Source: JABAYQ01 sp018608925 (lineage in GTDB: Bacteria; Bacteroidota; Bacteroidia; Flavobacteriales; UBA7312). From it: DNA of 39,365 nt. The stretch covers positions 1-39,365 of the forward strand of contig JASJHQ010000014.1 in the NCBI GenBank assembly GCA_037625715.1, read 5' to 3'. The position numbers and the translations under genes are program-made. Below, in pieces: positions 8,655 through 16,305 of this stretch. The notes under the pieces were generated by a model. The model ran no database searches, was not told the DNA's origin, and was given only the letters and a program-made list of their open reading frames with translations. How positions within the stretch are numbered: the stretch's first letter is position 1; every line of letters begins with the position of its first letter.

Positions 8655-9722
8655 ATGTTAAATAAACCTTATTTATTCTTTAAGTTTTTACTTTTAGCCC
8701 TACCCTTTAATGTAATGGCTCAAATTCCTGTAAGCATTGCAGACATTGACTTAGTTGATCAATCTATTTATGATAATTGGACTTATGAAGGCCAAAGCTT
8801 TTTTGTTGTTCCAGTAAAGTTAAATGAGTATGTCGAGCTCGAACAAATAAAGTTTAATATTAAGTATAACTCTAATATAATTTCTCCTGTATCTAACGAT
8901 TATTTTATTCAAATCAATCAGCAAGAATTTTTAGACAATCAAGGAGTTGATGATTTAAGCTTGATTGGCCAAGGAGATTTTTCTAGTGAGGATTTTACTA
9001 ATGGCTCACAAAGTTTACTTACCATTTCTTATTTAGGAGGACAACTTATCACGGACAATGATTTTGCAGACCAAAACGGAACCTTAGTTTACCTTGCTTT
9101 TATAAAGCAAGACCCATGCTATGAAGGGCCTATTTTATTGCAATTTTGGGACGGTTTAGAAGAAGGTGCTTATTTAAATCCTGACAATACATTTGCGGTT
9201 GCAATAAATGAAGTTTTCACTACTGACAATAACCAAGTTTTTTCTATCGACGGTTCTGTAACACTAAATTTATTATCAATTGAATTGGTGCAAGATGGCT
9301 CTAGTTTTTCTGTTTTAATTACAGACGGAATCCCGCCCTTTACATATAATTGGACTAATAAAATGGATCAAACTCTTTCTACTGACAACTCCTTTTCCCC
9401 AGAAGAAACAGCTGATTACCTTGTGTTTGTAAGCGACTCCAATCAATGTGTTTCGGCTTTGTATTTTAGTTTTGAACAGGGAGCTTCCATAGAGGAACAA
9501 TTTATTGCCAAGGTCGGGCCAAATCCTTTCCGCGATTATTTAAATTTAGATTTTAGTTATGATACGGACTATACTTTATTCGATATGAGTGGTAAAATTG
9601 TTTCTCAAGCTCAAAACATTAAATCACAAACTATTGATGCTACAAGCTTTAGCAAAGGGATGTATTTTTTAAAATTATCTAATTCAACTCAATCAAAGGG
9701 TATAAAATTAATTGCAAAATAA
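8655..9722 (+). CDS. Cohesin-like T9SS sorting domain protein
   Basis: A secreted protein of 355 residues. The start ATG 8655 gives a compact signal peptide ending at FNVMAQ; an upstream in-frame GTG (8646) adds only three residues. After the signal, about 25-205 is a beta-sandwich with the look of a cohesin-type domain: VVPVKLNEYVELEQIKFNIK, then glycine and acidic loops and LVYLAFIKQ. A single SprB/PKD-like repeat (GIPPFTYNWTNK ... DSNQC) follows at about 220-270. A type A T9SS domain starts at VGPNPFRDYLNLDF and ends in KGIKLIAK. It heads an operon with a CotH kinase, whose start overlaps its stop (TAATG). It could be a surface scaffold or a CotH substrate; neither is shown. No dockerin-like partner is visible. 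Confidence 0.75.
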   Translation: MLNKPYLFFKFLLLALPFNVMAQIPVSIADIDLVDQSIYDNWTYEGQSFFVVPVKLNEYVELEQIKFNIKYNSNIISPVSNDYFIQINQQEFLDNQGVDDLSLIGQGDFSSEDFTNGSQSLLTISYLGGQLITDNDFADQNGTLVYLAFIKQDPCYEGPILLQFWDGLEEGAYLNPDNTFAVAINEVFTTDNNQVFSIDGSVTLNLLSIELVQDGSSFSVLITDGIPPFTYNWTNKMDQTLSTDNSFSPEETADYLVFVSDSNQCVSALYFSFEQGASIEEQFIAKVGPNPFRDYLNLDFSYDTDYTLFDMSGKIVSQAQNIKSQTIDATSFSKGMYFLKLSNSTQSKGIKLIAK

Positions 9723-11965
9723 TGAAACATCTATTTTCCATAATTGCTTTATTCATTATTTCATTTACTGCAAATTCCCAGCAGTTATATGATGTAAATA
9801 CGATTACTACGATCGAAATTTATTTTTCTCAGGCAGACTGGAACAGTCAATTAGTCGATTTTTATTTAGAAGATTTAGACCAAAGACTATTAGCTGACTC
9901 TGTAGTTATTAATGGTTCTGCTAAAGATAGCGTTGGAATAAAGTACAAAGGAAACAGCACTTTTTCAGAAGATAATGTCAAAAATCCGATGAATATTGCA
10001 TTAGATTATGTTCAAGAAAATCAAGATTATCAGGGATTCCGAACCATTAAACTTTCTAATGTAAAAAACGATCCTTCTTTTTTAAGAGAGGTTCTTTCTT
10101 ATGAGATTGCTAGAAAATATATGGTAGCATCTCAATCTAACCATGCCAAAGTGTATGTAAACGACGCTTATCACGGCTTATACGTTAGTTCTGAATCAAT
10201 AAATAGCGACTTTCAAAACGATTATCTTTATTCTGATAAGGATAACAGCAGATTTAAATGTAACCCAGTCTCTGTTTTTAACGGAAACGGCTCTTCTCTA
10301 GAGTATTTAGGAAATGACTCAGCATCGTATTATGACTTCTATGAGCTTAAAACCGATTATAGTTGGCAAAGCTTAATTGACCTAACCAACACTATCGAAA
10401 ACAACTCTCAAAATATCGAATCTGCTTTAAATATAGATAGAGCTATTTGGATGTTGGCTTTTAACAATCTTCTAGTAAATTTAGATAGTTATAGTGGCCC
10501 TTTCCGTCAAAACTATTATTTAATTCAAGACGATTTTAACAAAATTAACCCTATTCTTTGGGACTTAAATGAGTCTTTTGGAGGCTTTGCCATGGTGTCA
10601 GAGGGAGGTGGTGGACCACCGCAACAAACGGACTTATCAGAAGTAGATATGTTTCTTCGAGAAAATGAAGACGAATGGCCTTTATTGAATCTGGTATTAA
10701 ATGATCCTACGTACAGAAAAATGTATGTTGCTCATCTCAAAACAATCCTAACTGAAAATTTTTCTAATGATTTGTATTTGACAAGAGCTTTAGAAATACA
10801 GGCTTTAATAGCAAACGATGTCGAATCCGATCCAAATGGATTTTATTCTTACGATGATTTCATTTCAAATTTAAATAACACCATTGTTAGTGGAGGCCCT
10901 GGCGGAGCAGATATAGGAATTACAGAGTTAATGGGCGATAGAGTTGCTTATCTGCAACAACAGCCAGAAATGAATGCTACCGCTCCTACGATTGGCACTA
11001 TCGCGACACAACCATCTGTTATAAATGCCTATTCGAATCCTAGTATAAACGCTAGCGTAGCCAATGCCGACAAAGTGATATTTGCTTACAGATTTAGACC
11101 TAACGAACATTTTACTAAATTAGAAATGTTAGATGACGGACTAAATAACGATGGAGCTGCTGGTGACGGAACATATGGAATAAGCATAAACGTGGAGGCT
11201 TTGGATATTCAGTATTACATTTATGCTGAAAATCAAGAAGCGGGCATTTTCTCTCCTCAAAGAGCAGAACACGAATTTCATTCTATGGCAGTCGTAGGAA
11301 GTTTGGTTATTAATGAATTAATGGCTTCCAATACAAGTTCGGTTGCCGATATCTCATCGGGAACAGATGAGTATGATGATTGGGTAGAAATTTATAATGG
11401 AAGTACTCAATTGATTAACTTAGAAGGATATTATTTATCCGATAACGAATCTACTTTAGATAAATGGCAGTTTCCAAATGTTACGATTGCACCTGATGAT
11501 TACTTAATTGTTTGGTTAGATGGAGACGAATTAACTCAAGAGGGACTGCATACTAGTTTCAAACTTTCGGCTCAAGAAGAAGCACTATTCTTATCCACCT
11601 CTAATTTATTTATTGTTGATGCGATTTATTACCAAAACATTCCTTCTGATATGGGATATGCTAGATTTGAAAACGGCACTGGCCCATTCCAAATCCAAAA
11701 CCATACCTTTGACGACAACAATGGCCAACATTCTGTAGACATTGAGCAATGGACGAATTCGGTTAAGGTTTTTCCTAATCCTGCTAATGACTTTTTAACT
11801 ATTGAAGCAAATGCTCAGAATATAGAAATAACCGATGTTTTAGGAAAAAAATATTTAAATCTTTCTAATGTTAGAAATAGTGCTAGAGTAAACACTTCGT
11901 CTTGGCCAAGTGGTTTGTACATTATTAACCTAGACGGACAAACAGAAAAAGTAATTATTCAATAA
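9722..11965 (+). CDS. CotH-family kinase with lamin-tail and T9SS domains
   Basis: A 747-residue secreted protein with a signal peptide ending near ANSQ (19). Residues about 25-420 form a CotH domain, a family of atypical Fam20-like protein kinases first known from Bacillus spore coats. Visible signatures are GIKYKGNST, TIKLSNVKNDPSFLREVLSY, VYVNDAYHGLYVSSESI and WDLNESFGG, whose D281 and N283 resemble the metal-binding segment. About 425-523 is a small beta domain with MLDDGLNNDG and GDGTYGI, typical of choice-of-anchor/Ig-like modules. About 529-640 is a lamin-tail domain (INELMASN, DDWVEIYN). The sorting domain starts at VFPNPANDF (683). It should therefore act outside the cell or on its surface. 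The neighbouring VTC and DUF4956 genes match an association I recall from other bacteria. Kinase activity and substrate are inferred. Confidence 0.88.
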   Translation: MKHLFSIIALFIISFTANSQQLYDVNTITTIEIYFSQADWNSQLVDFYLEDLDQRLLADSVVINGSAKDSVGIKYKGNSTFSEDNVKNPMNIALDYVQENQDYQGFRTIKLSNVKNDPSFLREVLSYEIARKYMVASQSNHAKVYVNDAYHGLYVSSESINSDFQNDYLYSDKDNSRFKCNPVSVFNGNGSSLEYLGNDSASYYDFYELKTDYSWQSLIDLTNTIENNSQNIESALNIDRAIWMLAFNNLLVNLDSYSGPFRQNYYLIQDDFNKINPILWDLNESFGGFAMVSEGGGGPPQQTDLSEVDMFLRENEDEWPLLNLVLNDPTYRKMYVAHLKTILTENFSNDLYLTRALEIQALIANDVESDPNGFYSYDDFISNLNNTIVSGGPGGADIGITELMGDRVAYLQQQPEMNATAPTIGTIATQPSVINAYSNPSINASVANADKVIFAYRFRPNEHFTKLEMLDDGLNNDGAAGDGTYGISINVEALDIQYYIYAENQEAGIFSPQRAEHEFHSMAVVGSLVINELMASNTSSVADISSGTDEYDDWVEIYNGSTQLINLEGYYLSDNESTLDKWQFPNVTIAPDDYLIVWLDGDELTQEGLHTSFKLSAQEEALFLSTSNLFIVDAIYYQNIPSDMGYARFENGTGPFQIQNHTFDDNNGQHSVDIEQWTNSVKVFPNPANDFLTIEANAQNIEITDVLGKKYLNLSNVRNSARVNTSSWPSGLYIINLDGQTEKVIIQ

Positions 11966-12463
11966 ATGAAAAATAGCATATTTATATTTGTTTTAATAAC
12001 TCTAATTTCTTGTCAAAAGCAAGAAGGCGAAGGAGGTACATCAGCCATTTTCGGAAAGTTAAAAACGATAAACGTTCAGCATTTCGATGTTCCTGGAAAT
12101 GAAAGAATAGACACCTTATCTCAATATTATCATGCAGAGGAAGATGTTTTTATTATCTATGGCGATAATGACAATCTATATGATGACAACTATGAGACTA
12201 CTTTTGATGGCTCTTTCGGTTTCGAATCATTAAGAAAAGGAAACTATACTATATTCATCTATTCGGAATGCGAAGCTGACACCAACGGACTTGCATCTTT
12301 ATATGAATCTAATCCTAATTACGCTAATCAACTGTCTTCCACCATTTGGCATCCTGATTGTATTTCTAATAACTTTGCTCAAAAGGTAGAGCTAGAAATA
12401 ACCGAAAACAATCAAATCATTAATCTCGACGATATCATAAGATTTAACATTGTCAGTAACTAA
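11966..12463 (+). CDS. Small acidic lipoprotein of unknown function
   Basis: A 165-residue protein with a lipoprotein signal: a hydrophobic stretch then LISC, giving a predicted lipidated cysteine at residue 16. The rest is acidic and contains a short beta module (DGSFGFESLRKGNYTIFIYS, about residues 77-96) resembling the strand pair of carboxypeptidase-regulatory/SdrD-like domains. I recognise no specific family. Its start immediately follows the CotH stop, and its 3' end overlaps the VTC gene by 14 bases, so it is part of the same operon. It could be a periplasmic or surface accessory protein, or a kinase substrate. No catalytic motif is visible. Confidence 0.72.
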   Translation: MKNSIFIFVLITLISCQKQEGEGGTSAIFGKLKTINVQHFDVPGNERIDTLSQYYHAEEDVFIIYGDNDNLYDDNYETTFDGSFGFESLRKGNYTIFIYSECEADTNGLASLYESNPNYANQLSSTIWHPDCISNNFAQKVELEITENNQIINLDDIIRFNIVSN

Positions 12464-13190
12464 AGAAATACTAAGTCAGTTTACTCCCATTTCTTTAAAA
12501 GAGATGGATGGCGTTAGCTTGTTAAGCAGGGTAGATACTAAGTTTGTGTTCGATTACGACACCTTTGTTGACATTCTTCCTGATTTAATGGACGATTACT
12601 TCGTTTTAGATGTAAACGATATTAGAGTCAATTCTTATCGATCATTATATTTTGATACCGACGATTTTAAATTTTATTACGACCACCATAATGGTAAAAC
12701 GAATCGAAAGAAAGTTCGATTTAGGGAGTACTTGGATTCCGGCTTATGTTTTTTAGAAATAAAACAAAAAAACAATAAAGGAGTCACCAAAAAATCGAGA
12801 GTCAAAGTCGATAATATTGAAGAGTCTTTAAGCACTAAAAGCACAGACTTTATTACAAAAATATTAGGAAGCGATATTGACTTAGTTCCTAAACATTGGA
12901 ACTCCTATAGCAGGATTACTTTTGTAAATAAAAACATAAAGGAAAGATTAACTATCGATACCGACTTTAGTTTCAAAAGCAGCGATAATAAAGGCCAAAT
13001 AAGCAAAATGATTATTGCTGAAGTGAAGCAAGAGAAAGTAAATTATGCTTCTTCTTTTATGAGAAAAATAAAAGAAAAAGGAATACGTCCGTTTCGTATT
13101 TCTAAGTATTGTATGGCAATGGCTAGTTTGTATCCGGCGCTAAAGCAAAACAATTTTAAACCAAAATTTTTAAAAATTAACCAACTATAA
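12450..13190 (+). CDS. VTC-domain polyphosphate polymerase-like protein
   Basis: A 246-residue cytoplasmic protein with a VTC/CYTH-superfamily triphosphate tunnel fold, the catalytic domain of the yeast vacuolar polyphosphate polymerase Vtc4. Tunnel-lining signatures are intact and in order: RVDTK (27-31), YRSLYFDT (63-70), KKVRFREY (87-94), E103-I-K105-Q-K107, SR155, R166-LTID170, E191-V-K193 and SKY (218-220). The first in-frame start after the upstream stop is TTG 12450. The next ATG (12504) would drop FTPISLKEMDG, which aligns with the family N-terminus, so TTG is preferred. No SPX or membrane domain is fused; the next gene, a DUF4956 membrane protein two bases downstream, may supply the membrane part. 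Polyphosphate synthesis is likely from fold and residues but not proven. Confidence 0.88.
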   Translation: MSVTKEILSQFTPISLKEMDGVSLLSRVDTKFVFDYDTFVDILPDLMDDYFVLDVNDIRVNSYRSLYFDTDDFKFYYDHHNGKTNRKKVRFREYLDSGLCFLEIKQKNNKGVTKKSRVKVDNIEESLSTKSTDFITKILGSDIDLVPKHWNSYSRITFVNKNIKERLTIDTDFSFKSSDNKGQISKMIIAEVKQEKVNYASSFMRKIKEKGIRPFRISKYCMAMASLYPALKQNNFKPKFLKINQL

Positions 13191-13192
13191 CT

Positions 13193-13834
13193 ATGTCATT
13201 ATTTTTACTGATTCTATCTGAAATAGAATTTTTAGGTGTCGAATTATTCGACAAGCAAGACTTTATTAAACTACTAGTAAAATCGGCCTTTAACTTTCTT
13301 GTAGTAGGATATATTGTTAGGTATATATATTATGCTACCTCTAAAAATAAAGATTATTTATTTACTTACATTTTAATTAGTATTACGGTTTTCTTCTTAT
13401 GTTTTCTTCTAGAGAATGTAAAACTAGAATTAGGTTTTGCTTTAGGTTTATTTGCCATTTTCGGAATTATTAGATATAGAACTGACCCTATTCCTATTAA
13501 AGAGATGACATATCTTTTTATAGTCATAGGGATTTCTGTAATGAATGCATTAGCAAATAAAAAAATTAGCTACTCAGAATTGTTGTTTACCAACATGATG
13601 TTCATTCTTATTACTTATAGTCTAGAAAAAATATGGTTACTGAAACACGAAACTAGAAAGACAATCACATTCGAAAAAATTGAGCTTATTGTTCCAGAAA
13701 AAAGAGCCGAATTATTAGCAGATTTAAAGAAGAGAACTGGCTTAAATATCACTAGAGTTGAAATTAGAAATATTGATTTTCTAAGAGATACTGCTAGCGT
13801 TAGAATTTACTATTTTGAAGATGAAGAAAAGTAG
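13193..13834 (+). CDS. DUF4956 membrane protein
   Basis: A 213-residue inner-membrane protein with about five hydrophobic helices (roughly 32-47, 57-74, 79-93, 106-120 and 131-150) and a charged cytoplasmic tail of about 60 residues. The family hallmark GFALGLFAIFGIIRYR, followed by TDPIPIKEMTYL (about 81-108), is exact. Function is unestablished. It follows the VTC-type gene by two bases and overlaps the DUF2490 gene by 14. I recall DUF4956 proteins being encoded beside VTC and CotH proteins in other bacteria, so it is probably the membrane partner of the VTC enzyme. A role in anchoring it or moving its product across the membrane is inference. Confidence 0.85.
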   Translation: MSLFLLILSEIEFLGVELFDKQDFIKLLVKSAFNFLVVGYIVRYIYYATSKNKDYLFTYILISITVFFLCFLLENVKLELGFALGLFAIFGIIRYRTDPIPIKEMTYLFIVIGISVMNALANKKISYSELLFTNMMFILITYSLEKIWLLKHETRKTITFEKIELIVPEKRAELLADLKKRTGLNITRVEIRNIDFLRDTASVRIYYFEDEEK

Positions 13835-14426
13835 TTTAATACTAATTTTCTTTCCTCTTTTTTTGATGGGACAGGAGCCGGACTTTATGCTGTGGTCTAA
13901 AGCCTCTCTTAATTATTCTATCAATAAAAAAACAAATATTTCATTTTCTCAAGGGCTAAGGCTAAGAGAAAATGCTAGCCTTAAAGACGAATTATTTTCT
14001 AATTTTTCTATTTCTAGAAAGTGGAATAAGAGTTGGCGAATAGCTATGGATTATCGTCTTATTGAAGAATATGATGTCTTTTTTAATAGCGAAATACAAC
14101 ATAGATTTAGCTTCGATTTGAGCTGGCGAAAAAAGATAGATAGATTAACTATTAAAAGTCGTTCACGATTTCAGTACGGCTCTAGCTTAGTGTTTAGAGA
14201 GCGACTATCGGCTCACTATAATTTACCCAAGACTCCTTTAGAACCTTCTTTTTTATTGGAAACCTTTTCCGACTTTTCTTCTTTTGCAAAATTAAGAGCA
14301 ACATTAGGGGCCTCTTATCCTTTAGCCAAATCAACGGATATAGACTTATATTATAGATTGCAAAACAATTTCGACAAAGCCTCTATTGTTTATATACTAG
14401 GAGTAGGAATTAGTCACGACATATAA
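13821..14426 (+). CDS. DUF2490 family outer-membrane beta-barrel protein
   Basis: A 201-residue exported protein. ATG 13821 gives a clean signal peptide (MKKSSLILIFFPLFLMGQ); an in-frame TTG two codons upstream is less likely. The mature part is a run of amphipathic beta strands with alternating aromatic and charged residues, for example SWRIAMDYRLIEEYDVFFNS and FSFDLSWRKKI, as expected for a small porin-like barrel of the DUF2490 type found in Bacteroidota. The start lies inside the DUF4956 gene and the rhomboid gene begins four bases after its stop, so it is embedded in the operon. It may provide an outer-membrane pore or anchor for whatever the operon makes; no substrate can be inferred. 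Confidence 0.78.
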   Translation: MKKSSLILIFFPLFLMGQEPDFMLWSKASLNYSINKKTNISFSQGLRLRENASLKDELFSNFSISRKWNKSWRIAMDYRLIEEYDVFFNSEIQHRFSFDLSWRKKIDRLTIKSRSRFQYGSSLVFRERLSAHYNLPKTPLEPSFLLETFSDFSSFAKLRATLGASYPLAKSTDIDLYYRLQNNFDKASIVYILGVGISHDI

Positions 14427-14430
14427 AAAA

Positions 14431-15090
14431 ATGAAAAAGAAATCTACCGTTTTACCTATTGTCCTTTTTCCAATCCTATTTGTTCTATTAATATCTGCAA
14501 TTAAAGGCTTCGAACATTTTTACGACTTCAGTTTTGTGAAGTATGGTGTTTTACCTAGACACATTTCTGGATTAAAAGGTATTTTATTTTCTCCATTAAT
14601 TCATAGCGACTTATCTCATTTAACAAATAACGCATTGCCTATTTTGGTACTTTTAATGTCTGTGAGGTATTTTTATAAATCTATTTCTTCAGAAGTTTTT
14701 GTTTGGTCTTGGTTGTTTAGTGGTTTTTTGCTCTGGACATTTGCCAGACAGAACTACCACATTGGCGCAAGTGGAATAATCTATGCCTTATCTTCTTTCT
14801 TATTTTTTAGTGGTCTTATTCGTAAGCATACCAAGTTAATGGCAGTGTCTATGTTTGTTGTTTTTCTTTATGGAAGCTTAGTTTGGGGTTTATTTCCCCT
14901 TCAAGAAAGAGTATCGTGGGAAGGACATCTAACGGGTGCCATTTCTGGACTTCTTTTAGCTTTCTGGTTTAGAAAAGAAGGTCCTCCAAAGCAAATATAC
15001 CAGTACGAAATTGATGAAATGGTGGAGGAGCTAGCTCAGAAAAACCCTAACGTTACCTACCACTACAAAGAAAAAAATCAGAACGAATAG
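14431..15090 (+). CDS. Rhomboid-family intramembrane serine protease
   Basis: A 219-residue polytopic membrane protein with the rhomboid catalytic dyad: serine 114 in GASG (112-115) and histidine 166 in WEGHLTGAISG. The L1/TM2 motif HSDLSHLTNN (58-67) is also typical. About six transmembrane helices are followed by a hydrophilic C-terminal tail of about 40 residues. Rhomboids cut other membrane proteins within or near the bilayer. As the last gene of the CotH-VTC operon it might process a partner such as the lipoprotein or DUF4956 protein, or may simply be a passenger. Its 3' end overlaps the convergent minus-strand gene by 13 bases. Confidence 0.88.
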   Translation: MKKKSTVLPIVLFPILFVLLISAIKGFEHFYDFSFVKYGVLPRHISGLKGILFSPLIHSDLSHLTNNALPILVLLMSVRYFYKSISSEVFVWSWLFSGFLLWTFARQNYHIGASGIIYALSSFLFFSGLIRKHTKLMAVSMFVVFLYGSLVWGLFPLQERVSWEGHLTGAISGLLLAFWFRKEGPPKQIYQYEIDEMVEELAQKNPNVTYHYKEKNQNE

Positions 15091-15986
15091 CCATATGTTA
15101 AAGAAGCAATAAAACTTCTTGTTAGTCCGTCTGGCCTTACCATTCTTACAATTATTGGTGAGCCAACACTAAAATTAATACTGCTTTTTTGTGAAAGAGT
15201 GTACTCTAAAAATAAGTTTAGATTTAAAGTTAAACCACTAGAACCTATTATTTCTTCATTTTCAATAAACCTTAGGGGAATATAAGTATCATTCCCAAGA
15301 TGATAAATGGAAAGTAGGCTTGATGTAAAACGGAATTTTTCTGTTTTAGATACTTCATATGTAGCTCTTAACAATACGTCCCCTTTTCTTTTATAATTGT
15401 TAGTGCTTTGAAACTCCGAATAAAAATTGGAAGTATCATACACTTCGGATGAAAAAGTGTTTTTACCTTGAAAAACAGGTAGCTGTGTTGCTACATTTAT
15501 TTGTAGTTTTTTAATATTGGTAGCAAAGCCAACTATTATATCTGTTGTTCCTAAGCTTGGCTGAAAGTCAAGGGGAAAAGGGTCTGCTGAGTTGTTAAGT
15601 TGGTTTCCATCGCTCAAAGGCAGTTTTGCTCCAGCAGTCAGTTTTGTTTTATCGTTCAATCGGTAATTAGCAATTACAAAAACATCGGAAAGCCCAGTGT
15701 TTTCTGCGTACTCACTGCTTTGCTGTATTGTTGTCAGCTTCGTGCTTATTGATAGATTTTTTCCCACAGATCTTTGGTAAGAAAAATAAGGGGCTACAAT
15801 AGTTATGTTATGATCGCCTATTCCGTACAATGAACCGATAGTAAATTTATTGTTATAAGATTTAATTTCAGAGTCCGAATTTTGAATTCCGTCTAAGGAA
15901 CAAAAACCAGCATCGCTGCACCCTTGACTATTGGCTGTATGGATTAAAAAGGCACAACTAAAGAGTAGAAGAATAAATCGTTTCAT
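15078..15986 (-). CDS. Outer-membrane beta-barrel protein of unknown function
   Basis: A 302-residue exported protein with a signal peptide (MKRFILLLFSCAFLIHTANS). The mature start is cysteine-containing (QGCSDAGFCSLDG), followed by repeated beta-strand patterns and a terminal aromatic strand ending in YGYSF, typical of outer-membrane barrels. It resembles the 'transporter' barrels (phenol-degradation MetA-like group) common in Bacteroidota, but the family assignment is tentative. The two cysteines at the mature N-terminus could form a disulfide plug. It lies 46 bases downstream of the DUF2061 gene on the same strand and may be the last gene of the asnS-rpoN transcription unit. No substrate is evident. 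Confidence 0.65.
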   Translation of the reverse strand: MKRFILLLFSCAFLIHTANSQGCSDAGFCSLDGIQNSDSEIKSYNNKFTIGSLYGIGDHNITIVAPYFSYQRSVGKNLSISTKLTTIQQSSEYAENTGLSDVFVIANYRLNDKTKLTAGAKLPLSDGNQLNNSADPFPLDFQPSLGTTDIIVGFATNIKKLQINVATQLPVFQGKNTFSSEVYDTSNFYSEFQSTNNYKRKGDVLLRATYEVSKTEKFRFTSSLLSIYHLGNDTYIPLRFIENEEIIGSSGLTLNLNLFLEYTLSQKSSINFSVGSPIIVRMVRPDGLTRSFIASLTYGYSF

Positions 15987-16032
15987 GGATAATTTCGTTT
16001 AGTACAGATAAAAAAACGAATAGTATCTTTTT

Positions 16033-16266
16033 TTATTTTGGAGATTCGCTTTTTTGTTTTTCAACACCCCATTTTGATTTATACCATGTTCGTTCGTGAA
16101 AGTAGTATATAGGCATTTTAACAAAAAACTCTATTCCTCCTATTGCTAATCCTGTACTAGGGTCACCAGAAATAATCCAGGCGATTAAAGTAGTAGTAAT
16201 AGTTGCAGTTATTCTCCAAGTAAAGGTTTTGGCAAGATGTCTTTTTCTTGTGATTTTCTTTTTCAA
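16033..16266 (-). CDS. DUF2061 small membrane protein (TTG start)
   Basis: A 77-residue protein matching DUF2061 along its length: RHLAKTFTWRITATITTTLI, a hydrophobic stretch with WIISGDP, GGIEFFVKMPIYY and the signature FHERTW. Family members are small membrane proteins of unknown function, usually 60-90 residues with two hydrophobic segments. In this frame the only usual start codon before the conserved RHLAK is TTG at 16266; the upstream in-frame stop is four codons earlier. The gene lies 39 bases downstream of the PAP2-like gene. Confidence 0.82.
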   Translation of the reverse strand: MKKKITRKRHLAKTFTWRITATITTTLIAWIISGDPSTGLAIGGIEFFVKMPIYYFHERTWYKSKWGVEKQKSESPK

Positions 16267-16305
16267 ATCTTTTATTTATTGTGGAGTTTGAAGATATAAT
16301 TTTTT

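Noticed and set aside
8655..9722. Cellulosome component
   Set aside because: No dockerin, scaffoldin repeats or glycoside hydrolases in the window; the T9SS sorting domain points to ordinary surface secretion.
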